DNA of 64,000 nt from Lachnospiraceae bacterium (GCA_015056945.1 SVFH01000002.1:62001-126000), one strand, 5' to 3'; shown: positions 1-8,175, numbered from the stretch's first letter. Numbers and translations are program-made. Notes: a model not told the origin generated them from the letters alone.

Positions 1-90
1 GGCAAAAATACTCGCAACAATCTGAATGATCCATGCAATTCCGAATGCCGCAATCATATAGATGGTAAATTGTTTTTTACTTACTTTCAT
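1..90 (-). CDS. Membrane protein N-terminus (partial, possibly CPBP protease family)
   Basis: Only the first 30 codons are in the window; the gene runs off the left edge. The start ATG (88-90) follows a GGAGAGG ribosome binding site that lies inside the end of the MerR gene, and the two genes overlap by 14 bp, so they are translationally coupled. The visible residues are a short basic tail followed by a hydrophobic segment (MIAAFGIAWIIQIVASIF). This resembles the first transmembrane helix of CPBP/Abi intramembrane proteases, but 30 residues cannot prove it. The overlap suggests the MerR regulator and this membrane protein act together. Confidence 0.5.
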   Translation of the reverse strand, partial: MKVSKKQFTIYMIAAFGIAWIIQIVASIFA

Positions 91-820
91 TTGTATCCTC
101 TCCTTCCGTTGTATAGGTCTCTACACAGAAGCCTTTGTGGCCGCATGCCGTGCATGTAAGCTTCCTTGTTGTCGGTGTATGCGCCGCAAACATCATTTGC
201 CCAAACTTCGGTTTGAACACCGTGTGACACTGCGGGCAGATGTAATCCACCTTCTTAAAATAGTAAACAACCCCCCATGCACAGGCCGCAATCACAATTG
301 CCATTCCTATGATAAAAGGCCACCAGATGCCCGTTTGTAATGCCAGAATAAAACTACCCACTTCAATAATATCTGCCAGAATACCTACAATAATCATAAT
401 TACCCTGACTTTGGTTAATTGCTTTTTTGTTTTCATAAGATAAGCAATGTCCCCTATGGATTCAACCGAGAAATGTTCCACTTTTTTAAGTCCTTCGGAC
501 AACGCTTCCAGCTTACCGAGTCTTTCTTCACGTTCATGAAGTTCTTCCTGCAGTTGTTTCTTTTGCTGTTCCAGAATAAGGGAAATGACACTCTCCGGGT
601 CCTCTTCGCGCATCAGTTCTCCGATGCTGTTAATCGGCAAATCCAGTTCACGCAAAAAGCATATAATTTTTAACTTTCGAAGGTCCTCTTCACTGTAAAG
701 TCTTCTGCCGCCTTCGCTCAATTCGCTCGGTACAAGAATCCCTCTTGTATCATAATACTGCACCGTGCGTACTGTTATGTCGCAAAGCTTTGCCATTTCT
801 CCGGTTGTGTATTTGGACAT
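77..820 (-). CDS. MerR-family transcriptional regulator with membrane segments and C-terminal zinc ribbon
   Basis: The protein has 247 aa. The N-terminus (about 1-70) is a MerR winged helix (YTTGEMAKLCDITVRTVQYY). It is followed by a Glu/Lys-rich coiled coil (about 80-130), two hydrophobic helices (about 138-188) and a C-terminal zinc-ribbon-like module with CPQC and CTAC pairs. The N-terminal half is a standard DNA-binding and dimerisation unit; the membrane segments and zinc ribbon are unusual additions that suggest membrane tethering or envelope sensing (inference). The start is fixed by GAAAGGAGG upstream. It is the first gene of a unit with a downstream membrane protein. The promoter has a 19-bp spacer and an inverted repeat, as expected for MerR-controlled promoters, so autoregulation is likely. 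Confidence 0.85.
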   Translation of the reverse strand: MSKYTTGEMAKLCDITVRTVQYYDTRGILVPSELSEGGRRLYSEEDLRKLKIICFLRELDLPINSIGELMREEDPESVISLILEQQKKQLQEELHEREERLGKLEALSEGLKKVEHFSVESIGDIAYLMKTKKQLTKVRVIMIIVGILADIIEVGSFILALQTGIWWPFIIGMAIVIAACAWGVVYYFKKVDYICPQCHTVFKPKFGQMMFAAHTPTTRKLTCTACGHKGFCVETYTTEGEDTNESK

Positions 821-844
821 CGCTCCTGCCTCCTTTCAACGCCT

Positions 845-886
845 ATTTTAGGACGTTACGCTGCGTCACAAGCAATAGGTGACGCA
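845..886 (-). promoter_or_regulatory. MerR-type promoter with 19-bp spacer and inverted-repeat operator
   Basis: On the minus strand a -35-like TTGCTT (870-875) and a -10 TAAAAT (845-850) are separated by 19 bp, the stretched spacing typical of MerR-regulated promoters. A perfect 8-bp inverted repeat TGCGTCAC/GTGACGCA (862-869 and 879-886) overlaps the -35 region. It lies just upstream of the MerR gene, so it is probably its own operator. Confidence 0.55.
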
Positions 887-1038
887 AGGGGATTTTTTAT
901 TTTTTTATTGAATTTCTATGAAAGGCGTATCACCGCCACCGTTACAAAGATACCAAAAGACTCGTTTTCTGTAAAGAGAACATACGGCCTTTTATGCATG
1001 GTGCCTTACACATTATAAAAGGAGTGTCCCGTCACCGC

Positions 1039-2940
1039 CTAATCTTCTTCATAGCTGATGATATCCTGCGTATATTTTCTTCCCATATCATGACGGATTT
1101 TGCGATGCTCCACGGATTCAAAAATAATGGAGAAATCATAATCCTCCGGATACAGCTCGCTTGCGGCCACGTGAAGTTTTACACGCTTTCTGTTAATCCA
1201 TATCTTTTTGCCTTTGACCTGCACGCGAAGAACGCCTTTATCATTTACCTTTTCACATACAATGCCTATTTTACGATCCGGATAAATCATCACACTGTCA
1301 CCGATGTTATATTCCTGTAAAAGTTCTGTTTTCTGTGCCGATACCTTGCGCTTACGGATGGAACCGGTTGCTTTTTTGCGTACCTTATTTCCGTTCTGTG
1401 AAGAGAACGCCTCTGCCGTTTCTTTGCCGTATGCCGCCTCGATTGCCACTTTTAACATGTACTCGGGCATACCGAGCCTGTCAGCGATATAAAAAGCACA
1501 ACTCTCGCCCGCTTCTCCGATAATCATCTGATAGGTCGGCTCTAAACTGTCCTTATTAAACGTCATCCTTGCATTTATGATGCCCTCTGTTTTCTCCGCA
1601 TAGTCTTTGACTTCCGGATAATGTGTGGTCACGATAAAGTTGCAGCCGCTTTTACGAAGTTCTTCAAGAATTGCTACCGCAATTCCCATTCCTTCCGCAG
1701 GGTCCGTACCGGAACCGAGCTCATCCATAATGACAAGGCTGTCTTTATTTACTTCCGAAAGCACTTCCAGAACATTCTTGATATGTGCGGAAAATGTGGA
1801 CAAATTCTCCGAAAGATTCTGTCCGTCACCGATATCACAGAGGTAATTGCTGTTCATGCAGATCTCTGCTTCTTCGCTTGTGACGTGAAGGCCGCACTGT
1901 GCCATCAGGCAATTAAGCATGATCGTTTTCATGGCAACGGTTTTGCCTCCCGTATTCGGTCCTGTGATGACGATACCCCTAGTATCCTTTCCCATCTCAA
2001 ACTGTAACGGCACACAAACCGTCCTGTCCATCAACGGATGTCTTGCGTTCTTTAGGCGAATTGCGCGTTCCGTCGTAATCACCGGTTCGTTTGCACGCAG
2101 ATCAAGCGAAAGCTTTCCTTTCGAAAAAATGAAATCCAGCTTCTCCATTATGCGGATATTCTCTTCCATGTAAATGCCCGCTTCCGCCACCATTGCAGTC
2201 AGTGTATACAGGATGCGGTAAACCTCGTTCTCTTCCGCAATTTTAAGTATGGAAATCTCCTCATAAATATTCGCCACGCCTACCGGCTCGACGAAAAATG
2301 TATTTCCCGTGGAAGACTTATCAATCACACTACCCGGAATCCTGTGCTTGCAATCCTTTTTCACCGGAAGGCAAATACGGCCGTTTCTGTAAGTCGTAAA
2401 GGAATCCGCCATCGCATCCTTATTGGAGCGCATAATCTGCTCCGCACGCTGTTTCATCTCCTCTGTCTTTTTCTCTATCTGCATGCGAAGACTTGCAAGC
2501 TCTTTCGAAGCATAATCGTCCACATGCTCGTTTCTGATCTGCCTTGCAATCTCCTCGCGCAGCTCATCCGCACATTCCAAATTTTCTTCATAAAAGGCCA
2601 ACGGATTTTCGTACATTTTACCTCTTTCGAGATAATCTTTTAATCGTTTGACTGCATTCAGCGCCATCCCCACTTTCTCAAGCTGGTACGGGGTTAAGCA
2701 ATCGCCTTTGCCCGCAATCTCCACAATCTCTTTGATCTCCGTTACGTTCTGTAAGGGCGGCATACCAAGCTGCTCAATCAGTTGCTTCGCATCGCTTGTA
2801 TCTTTTAATGCCTTTCGAAGCTCCAATTCCGATAAAAGAAAGGAAGTTTCATCAATCTGACTTCCGGCTGCCTCTGTCAGTGCAAGTCCTTTCCATATTT
2901 CTTTAATTTGATCAAATTCTAATGCTTTGTCTAAAATCAT
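1039..2940 (-). CDS. MutS2-like DNA-binding ATPase lacking the Smr domain
   Basis: The chosen ATG (2938-2940) gives 633 aa. It follows AAGGAG at good spacing; the longer track ORF adds 12 residues with no better site. The protein has MutS2-type lever/clamp helices (about 40-280), Walker A GPNTGGKT, Walker B LVIMDELGSGTDPAEG and a C-terminal KOW-like basic segment (KIWINRKRVKL). MutS2 proteins normally end in an Smr endonuclease domain and are about 780-800 aa; here the protein stops after the KOW-like part. It should bind branched DNA or collided ribosomes and hydrolyse ATP, but cannot cut through Smr. It could also belong to a separate MutS-like branch described in Clostridia. Confidence 0.85.
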   Translation of the reverse strand: MILDKALEFDQIKEIWKGLALTEAAGSQIDETSFLLSELELRKALKDTSDAKQLIEQLGMPPLQNVTEIKEIVEIAGKGDCLTPYQLEKVGMALNAVKRLKDYLERGKMYENPLAFYEENLECADELREEIARQIRNEHVDDYASKELASLRMQIEKKTEEMKQRAEQIMRSNKDAMADSFTTYRNGRICLPVKKDCKHRIPGSVIDKSSTGNTFFVEPVGVANIYEEISILKIAEENEVYRILYTLTAMVAEAGIYMEENIRIMEKLDFIFSKGKLSLDLRANEPVITTERAIRLKNARHPLMDRTVCVPLQFEMGKDTRGIVITGPNTGGKTVAMKTIMLNCLMAQCGLHVTSEEAEICMNSNYLCDIGDGQNLSENLSTFSAHIKNVLEVLSEVNKDSLVIMDELGSGTDPAEGMGIAVAILEELRKSGCNFIVTTHYPEVKDYAEKTEGIINARMTFNKDSLEPTYQMIIGEAGESCAFYIADRLGMPEYMLKVAIEAAYGKETAEAFSSQNGNKVRKKATGSIRKRKVSAQKTELLQEYNIGDSVMIYPDRKIGIVCEKVNDKGVLRVQVKGKKIWINRKRVKLHVAASELYPEDYDFSIIFESVEHRKIRHDMGRKYTQDIISYEED

Positions 2941-3015
2941 TTCTCTTACTCTCCTTATATCCAATAAAACAAGCAATGTATGATGCTTAATGACCTTTTG
3001 GGGATTTCCTATGCA

Positions 3016-3145
3016 ATAAAAAAGGCATGACCTAAGTCATGCCAAGTGCGCGAAACACACCGGAACTAAATTCCGGAACATCATCTCTAAACAAAATATC
3101 AAGCATCATCATGGCACACTTAACAAGACCGCCAATATCGGTCTA
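3016..3145 (-). ncRNA. Candidate small RNA or attenuator leader ending in a terminator
   Basis: On the minus strand three hairpins follow each other: GACCG...CGGTC, CCGGAA-TTTAG-TTCCGG, and a perfect GGCATGAC-TTAG-GTCATGCC (3024-3043) followed by T6. The last is a clear intrinsic terminator about 80 bp upstream of the MutS2-like start. A 26-codon ORF starting with three ATGs (3032-3112) ends inside the terminator, but it has no ribosome binding site. It may be a free small RNA or an attenuator for the downstream gene. No convincing promoter was identified. Confidence 0.45.
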
Positions 3146-3265
3146 CTACCCAATTACTAATATCCTACACAATTAATGATGCTTTGATAAAATTGTCCTC
3201 CTGTTTCACAAAATATAATTTCAAGTCAATCATACATCCGATTCCGGAAAAAAACAACAAAATTT

Positions 3266-3706
3266 TTACGAATTTAATTTCTTGAGAAATATAATTGCAG
3301 ATAGTCCGGAGAAAAAATAGATTTTAAATAAATTTAAAAACAAATCTATATTCTCAACTTCTCCTTTATACATCATACCAAGAATCACAATTGCGATAAT
3401 CGGCGCCAGTAAAAAAGTTAAAAAGCAAACGACAATTCCGCCTTCTGTAGGATTCGGTTCAAACAATTTATATCCAAACATAATACCCATCGTAAGAATA
3501 ACACCGGAAATCCCGCCGATCCAGCCAAGCTGAAACAACAGAATAATACTGATAATTCCCGGGATTGAACCAATGATTGCACCGATTCCACCCAGAAACC
3601 AATGGTCACCTTTCACCTCACTTACAGGCTCTTTGATTGTATAACCGCAATGTTCACAAATCTTGGAATCTTCTGAAACTGCTTTAAAACAATTCTGACA
3701 AAACAT
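3266..3706 (-). CDS. Zinc-ribbon small membrane protein
   Basis: The protein has 146 aa. The N-terminus is a zinc ribbon (MFCQNCFKAVSEDSKICEHCGY: CxxC...CxxC) of the kind found on many Gram-positive membrane proteins. Three or four hydrophobic helices follow (about 33-62, 62-80, 92-112, 124-142). An AGGAG site precedes the ATG. No catalytic motif is visible, and function is unknown. The next gene on the same strand is another small membrane protein, but more than 150 bp separates them, so co-transcription is uncertain. Confidence 0.75.
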   Translation of the reverse strand: MFCQNCFKAVSEDSKICEHCGYTIKEPVSEVKGDHWFLGGIGAIIGSIPGIISIILLFQLGWIGGISGVILTMGIMFGYKLFEPNPTEGGIVVCFLTFLLAPIIAIVILGMMYKGEVENIDLFLNLFKIYFFSGLSAIIFLKKLNS

Positions 3707-3869
3707 ATTACTTCTCCTTTCAATTGTAGAAAAGCAAAATATATACTCACTTCTGAATACGTGTTTCTCGCATTATGCCAGCATAATACTATCTTAGTAT
3801 AATATATCAAGCTTTTTGTTTATTTTTACAAATCCGTCTCCCTTTATATTCCGGGATAACAAGCTCCTG

Positions 3870-4145
3870 CTAGATGAATATAAATCCGATTAACGCACAC
3901 AGAAAACCAATCGCACCAAGTCCAAAACATACAAACCAGATGCCTCCAAAAAATGCCATCATGGAAAAACCGACAATTCCAATAAGATTCGCTGTTGTGT
4001 CCTGTCCCAATACAGCCTTATCCGCCCTCTTCCTATTATTTTTGATAATAAAAATTATGCTTATAACCAACAGAATCAATCCTACGAGAGACAAAATCCC
4101 CATAACAATTGCCGCAATCAAAAAACCAAAAAGCCCTGTTTCCAT
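3870..4145 (-). CDS. Small multi-pass membrane protein, unknown function
   Basis: The protein has 91 aa and is almost wholly hydrophobic, with one helix at about 5-35, a short basic loop (KNNRKRADK) and two further helices to the C-terminus. The start ATG follows AAAGGAGG. An AT-rich stretch upstream (around 4175-4200) could hold its promoter. The composition and loop pattern look like a real small membrane protein rather than a shadow ORF. No family was recognised. Confidence 0.65.
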   Translation of the reverse strand: METGLFGFLIAAIVMGILSLVGLILLVISIIFIIKNNRKRADKAVLGQDTTANLIGIVGFSMMAFFGGIWFVCFGLGAIGFLCALIGFIFI

Positions 4146-4240
4146 TTCACATATCCTCCTTTTTATGATTTAAGGATATAATATTATCTTTTGGATAATA
4201 TGTCAAGCATTTTTTGTTTTAGACCTTCTATTTGCGCCTT

Positions 4241-4897
4241 TTAGCTTATACGTTTTCCTTTAATGGAGATTACCTCTACCTGTAACGGAATATCTTTGCC
4301 GCTTTCATCCAGCGCCGTCCGTACCGCATATTCCAGCCCGCCGCAACAGGGTACTTCCATTCTTACCACCGTGATGCCTGCAATATCATTATTCCTGATA
4401 ATCTCGCCCAGCTTATCCGCATAATTAATGCCGTCAAGCTTCGGGCAGCCAATCATGGCAACGTGATTTCTCATGAAATCCCGATGAAAATTGCCGTACG
4501 CAAATGCCGTACAATCCGCCGCAATCAAAAGATTGGCACCCTCAAAAAAAGGGGCACGTACCGGCAACAGCTTAATCTGCACCGGCCAGTTCCCGATTTC
4601 AGACGCAGTTTCCGCATTCCCCATCGTTTCTTCTTTTTGATTGCCACGCACTTCTTCCCGGCTTCTCTTCGCTGCCGATACTGCAGCTTCATCATACACG
4701 GGGGCTTCCCGCTCCTCCATCACAATTGCACCGGTCGGGCAGGCGGGCAAACAGTCTCCGAGACCGTCACAATAATTCTCTTTCGTCAGGCGTGCTTTGC
4801 CTTCTATCATCTCAATCGCACCTTCATGGCAGGCCGTGGCACAAAGACCGCATCCGTTGCATTTTGCTTCATCGATTTTAATAATTTTACGTATCAT
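4241..4897 (-). CDS. 2x[4Fe-4S] ferredoxin-domain protein
   Basis: The protein has 218 aa from ATG 4895-4897, which follows AAAAAAGGAGG; the 73-residue extension in the ORF track has no ribosome site and crosses the divergent promoter. Residues 1-60 hold two Cys clusters (CNGCGLCATAC, then CDGLGDCLPACP) for two [4Fe-4S] centres. After a charged linker, a C-terminal domain with further Cys residues (IAADCTAF, GCPKLDG, VPCCGG) may bind another cofactor. It is transcribed divergently from a Crp/Fnr-type regulator, an arrangement typical of redox- or nitrosative-stress genes, so it is probably an electron-transfer protein controlled by that regulator. Confidence 0.85.
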   Translation of the reverse strand: MIRKIIKIDEAKCNGCGLCATACHEGAIEMIEGKARLTKENYCDGLGDCLPACPTGAIVMEEREAPVYDEAAVSAAKRSREEVRGNQKEETMGNAETASEIGNWPVQIKLLPVRAPFFEGANLLIAADCTAFAYGNFHRDFMRNHVAMIGCPKLDGINYADKLGEIIRNNDIAGITVVRMEVPCCGGLEYAVRTALDESGKDIPLQVEVISIKGKRIS

Positions 4898-4929
4898 ATT
4901 AATCCTCCTTTTTTCAAAACATATCTTTG

Positions 4930-4986
4930 ACTTACTATTTGCATTGTAATACAATAAAAATAACAAGTCTGTTGTTTTTACAACAA
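4930..4986. promoter_or_regulatory. Divergent regulatory region with Crp/Fnr-like palindromes
   Basis: The 100-bp gap between the ferredoxin gene and the Crp/Fnr gene holds two inverted repeats: TTGTA-A-TACAA and TGTTGT-TTTT-ACAACA, the latter directly upstream of the regulator's AAAGGAGG. Crp/Fnr dimers bind palindromes of this size, so these are candidate operators for one or both genes. Confidence 0.45.
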
Positions 4987-4997
4987 AGGAGGATAAA

Positions 4998-5672
4998 ATG
5001 TTACAGTATATTGATATCCTGAAGGACACACAACTTTTTACCGGTGTGAATAAAGAGGAAATTACCGCCATGCTGCAGTGTCTGCAGGCGCAGAAACTTA
5101 TCTGTCCCAAAGGCACCCCTGTCTTTCGGGAAGGCGAGTATATCAGCCGCCTTGCTATTACAGTGGAGGGGAAGCTTTTTGTTCAACAGAATGATTTCTG
5201 GGGAAACCGGACGATTCTGAATGTACTCGGTCCGGGTGAGATGTTTGGGGAAGCATATGCGACACCGGACAGTGGTCCGTTGCAATTCAACGTGATTGCA
5301 GAGGAAGATTGCGTAATCATCCTGTTTGATATCCAAAGAATTCTTACCGTATGTTCCTCAGCGTGCCGGTTTCACACCATGATTGTACAGAATCTCTTCT
5401 TTGCCATTTCAAACAAAAACCGCCTTCTGGTGCAAAAAATCGGTCATCTGTCCAAACGCAGCACGCGCGCGAAGCTCCTCTCCTATCTCTCCACCGAGAG
5501 TAAAAGACAACGAAGCAGCCGTTTGACAATTCCTTTTACCAGACAGCAGCTGGCTGACTATCTCTGTGTGGACCGAAGTGCCATGTCCAACGAATTATGC
5601 AAAATGCGGGATGAAGGGATATTAACTTTTCATAGAAATGAATTTACATTACATCACAAGGAGGAACTTTAA
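4998..5672 (+). CDS. Crp/Fnr-family transcriptional regulator
   Basis: The protein has 224 aa. The N-terminal cyclic-nucleotide-binding-like beta-roll (about 15-125) includes LGPGEMFGEA, the position of the effector loop. A long dimerisation helix follows, then a winged helix with RQQLADYLCVDRSAMSNELCKM as the recognition element (about 175-215). It lacks the N-terminal four-Cys set of E. coli FNR, so the signal may be haem, NO or another ligand (inference). The start follows AAAGGAGG. It is divergent from the Fe-S protein and probably regulates it and itself through the palindromes between them. Confidence 0.88.
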   Translation: MLQYIDILKDTQLFTGVNKEEITAMLQCLQAQKLICPKGTPVFREGEYISRLAITVEGKLFVQQNDFWGNRTILNVLGPGEMFGEAYATPDSGPLQFNVIAEEDCVIILFDIQRILTVCSSACRFHTMIVQNLFFAISNKNRLLVQKIGHLSKRSTRAKLLSYLSTESKRQRSSRLTIPFTRQQLADYLCVDRSAMSNELCKMRDEGILTFHRNEFTLHHKEEL

Positions 5673-5707
5673 GCCTTATGTTACTATCGACTGTTGGCCA
5701 AAAGAAC

Positions 5708-5899
5708 CTATTTTTTTGACAAACGAATTACTTCAATTACCGTAAGAATCAAACCAATCCAAAAAGAAATTGCGGCAATCGGCATGGCAACCGAAAACAC
5801 AGTCCATGTTGTCTGTGTGCTTGCCATAAATATTGAGATTACAAATATAAGAATTGACAAGGCAAATACTGCCCATGCACTGATAATTGCAATTTTCAT
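5708..5899 (-). CDS. Small two-helix membrane protein
   Basis: The protein has 63 aa with two hydrophobic helices (about 3-26 and 33-57) separated by a short polar turn and ending in a basic tail (RLSKK). An AAGGGG site precedes ATG, supporting translation. No known family was recognised. It lies between two differently oriented neighbours and is 59 bp downstream of the cyclase-family gene on the same strand, so the two could be co-transcribed. Confidence 0.6.
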   Translation of the reverse strand: MKIAIISAWAVFALSILIFVISIFMASTQTTWTVFSVAMPIAAISFWIGLILTVIEVIRLSKK

Positions 5900-5958
5900 A
5901 AAATTTTATCCCCTTACAATACATATCATATTCTACGCGTTCTTTACTTTGCTGTGTA

Positions 5959-6558
5959 TTATTCCTGCAAATCCAGCAAAACCGCTCTGCAGGGTGCTCC
6001 GTCAGAACCTCCGAGTGAAAGCGGTGCTGCATTCAATATATACACGCCTTCTTTCACTTCTCCGAGTCTGATTCCTTCCAGTAAAACAACCTCCGCGCCA
6101 AGCAATACCTTATGCACAGCCATCGGCGCTTCCACCGGTCCTACCGACTGAAGCTCCACACCGATTAGGTCAACGCCTGCCTGCGCAAAGACTTCTGCTG
6201 CTTCCGCGCTAACCACTCCGCGCCCTTTGATTAAAAGCTTACGCGCGGCTTCCTGATTGGCCATCTTCGCACGTTTGATAATCTCTTTTGCCACAGATTC
6301 TGTCACTTCGCCATCTGCTGCTGCCACAAATGCCGGGCCTATCATTTTATCTAACGGAATCTCTTCAATTGTTGCACCATCTGCAATAAAATGAAACGGC
6401 GCATCCACATGCGTGCCGTTGTGCGCACACATATGCAACGAAGTCAGATTGTATAACGCACCTTCAGACATTCTCATTACTTCTTCTTTCTGCGGCGGCT
6501 CGTCCCCCGGAAAAACCTCGCAGGAAAATACTTCCTGAGAAATATCATAAATTTTCAT
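5959..6558 (-). CDS. Cyclase-family metal-dependent hydrolase (kynurenine formamidase-like)
   Basis: The protein has 199 aa from ATG 6556-6558, which follows AAGGAG; the longer track ORF has no better signal. The HNGTHVDAPFHF motif (HxGTHxDxP) is the metal-binding signature of the cyclase/KynB fold, and the length matches. Family members hydrolyse formyl-kynurenine, cyclic amides or related substrates using Zn or Mn. No tryptophan catabolism genes are nearby, so the substrate is open. The domain call is firm; the precise reaction is not. Confidence 0.82.
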   Translation of the reverse strand: MKIYDISQEVFSCEVFPGDEPPQKEEVMRMSEGALYNLTSLHMCAHNGTHVDAPFHFIADGATIEEIPLDKMIGPAFVAAADGEVTESVAKEIIKRAKMANQEAARKLLIKGRGVVSAEAAEVFAQAGVDLIGVELQSVGPVEAPMAVHKVLLGAEVVLLEGIRLGEVKEGVYILNAAPLSLGGSDGAPCRAVLLDLQE

Positions 6559-6684
6559 ACGAATTCTCCTTATACCTTTAGCTGTCACCAAGATTTTCCA
6601 TTCAAAAATCGCATCTCTGTTCTTAATATATTATATGAATATCAAATCGATTACTCAAGAGAAATATAGAAGGCCAAACACATT

Positions 6685-6846
6685 TTATCCAAAAGCAAAC
6701 AATATTAGAAATCGGCCACATCCCTTGCCATTGCGAATGTAAGTGACGACTGCTTTCTCCAAGTCAAATGTATGCGACTGCTTTTCTTTCCAAGTGTAAA
6801 TAGCTCCTTTTTCCCTCTCAGCCTCTGACAGCGCAGGCTGAATATC
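6685..6846 (-). pseudogene. Possible decayed coding remnant
   Basis: Directly downstream of the nuclease-like ORF stop, and in the same frame, about 53 codons stay open and read like real protein (EREKGAIYTWKEKQ, then DLEKAVVTYIRNGKG). There is no start codon or ribosome site. It may be a leftover of a deleted gene or of the neighbouring mobile-type gene. Weak evidence. Confidence 0.25.
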
Positions 6847-6849
6847 TGA

Positions 6850-7625
6850 TTACAAGAAATAATATTGTATATAGTTCTCAATCACTTCCGGGTCGAGCGG
6901 ATGCTTCAGACTTTCATATGTTGTAATCAGATTTATTCCCGGAGTAATTCCATTAGATGCATACAAATTGAGTTTATCCGTTGCATTATCAATATATGAC
7001 GGGGTATCCATCATTCCAAAATGTTCCCAATAATAATATTTACCGGTATGTGGATGTCGAATTGTAAAATCCGGATAGATTTCAGTATTGCCCAAAGGCA
7101 ATCTGCATTCATAGCGAAATGGGATTTGATATATCGAAAGATACATATCAATAAGAATCTCTGATTTAGAGCGCACTAGATGATTTGAATTTGTTCTGTA
7201 AATAAGTGTTTCCGGATGATTCGTATTGCGTTCATAGGAAGCATTCATCCAATTTGTAAGTTCTTCCTGTATCGGCCGAAAGCTTGGAGCCAAAAGCTTC
7301 TTATACTCTTCGGATTCAGCCAGAAGCGCTTCAGACCTGCTTATGGCAGGATGATGTTTCAAATAAAAAGAAATGGCTGTCTGCTCTCTTTGAATATCTT
7401 CAAGCAGTAGCATAAGATATTTTTTTCTTGCAAGTTGCTCTGCAAGTCTGCGATTCGATTTGGGAAGATATCTCTTTTGATGTCCGTCGCTGAAATACCA
7501 TTTATAGTTCCCCGCCTGCTCCGTACATATCAGTTTCCCTTCGGAAGTGTTTGCAACTCCTGCTTAATAAGAGCAATACGACTTGTTATTTCGTCATACT
7601 CTCTCTTGGCCCGTTCATAAATCAT
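6850..7625 (-). pseudogene. PD-(D/E)XK-like nuclease gene split by a -1 frameshift
   Basis: Translation starts at ATG 7623-7625 after AAAGGAG and gives a 31-aa frame (MIYERAKREYDEI...) ending at TGA 7530. The -1 frame then continues without interruption (LICTEQAGNYKWYFSDGHQ...) into the 187-aa ORF of the track. The joined product is about 257 aa. Its C-terminal half has VRSKSE, IYPDFTI and YYWEHFG, a pattern fitting a PD-(D/E)XK nuclease core (E, D, ExH). The break lies at the heptamer GGGAAAC (7533-7539), phased G_GGA_AAC, a canonical -1 slippery sequence. This may be a disabling one-base deletion or programmed frameshifting. I recall similar proteins from Lachnospiraceae as single ORFs, but cannot verify that. 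Confidence 0.65.
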
Positions 7626-7798
7626 CTGACATCTCCTTTCCTAAGGTATGTTCCATTAAAGCACATTCGTTGTTTCGACACAACCCTTTCTGCAAATCCT
7701 GAAAGAAATTTCCATTTATCATATCAAATTCTATGTATACCTTGAATATTCTGTACAGACAGTCCTATTTCAATAGAGATGCCAAACAAAACCTGATT

Positions 7799-8030
7799 TC
7801 ACTTAGCAGTAATGCCAATCAACCTATTTTCACTTAACAATAAATCCAAACAACTTGTTTTCACTTAGCAATAATTCCAATCAACCTGTTTTCACTTAGC
7901 AATAATTCCAATCAACCTGTTTTCACTTAGCAATAATTCCAATCAACCTGTTTTCACTTAGCAGTAATTCCAATCAACCTGTTTTCACTTAACAATAATT
8001 CCAATCAACTTGTTTTCACTTGATGAAAAG
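7799..8030. repeat. 31-bp tandem repeat array, about 8 copies
   Basis: The word TCACTT recurs at 7799, 7830, 7861, 7892, 7923, 7954, 7985 and 8016, an exact 31-bp period. The unit reads TTTTCACTTAGCAATAATTC followed by CAATCAACCTG. Central copies are nearly identical and end copies are diverged. There are no spacers, so it is not a CRISPR array. It lies in a gene-free gap and could be a variable-number tandem repeat or protein-binding iteron-like array. Confidence 0.9.
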
Positions 8031-8175
8031 TATCTATATATAAAAAACCTTCTCTCAGGTCCACTTTTTAGGGAAAAAAAACCGAAAAACAGCTCAAAAA
8101 GTATCTATTTCCAAAAAAGGAATCCTAAAGTTCCACAAATCTCATAAAAAAGTACCTTCACAAGAGCTTTTTCTC

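Noticed and set aside
2977-3023. Complete copy of the REP-like palindrome at 3005-3023
   Set aside because: Only half the palindrome (TTTCCTATGCAATAAAAAA) is present, so it was treated as a partial copy.
4898-5116. N-terminal extension of the ferredoxin-domain protein
   Set aside because: The extra 73 codons overlap the divergent regulator gene and promoter and lack a ribosome site; ATG 4895-4897 has AAGGAGG.
7799-8030. CRISPR array
   Set aside because: Repeats are contiguous with a 31-bp period and no unique spacers; no cas genes are nearby.
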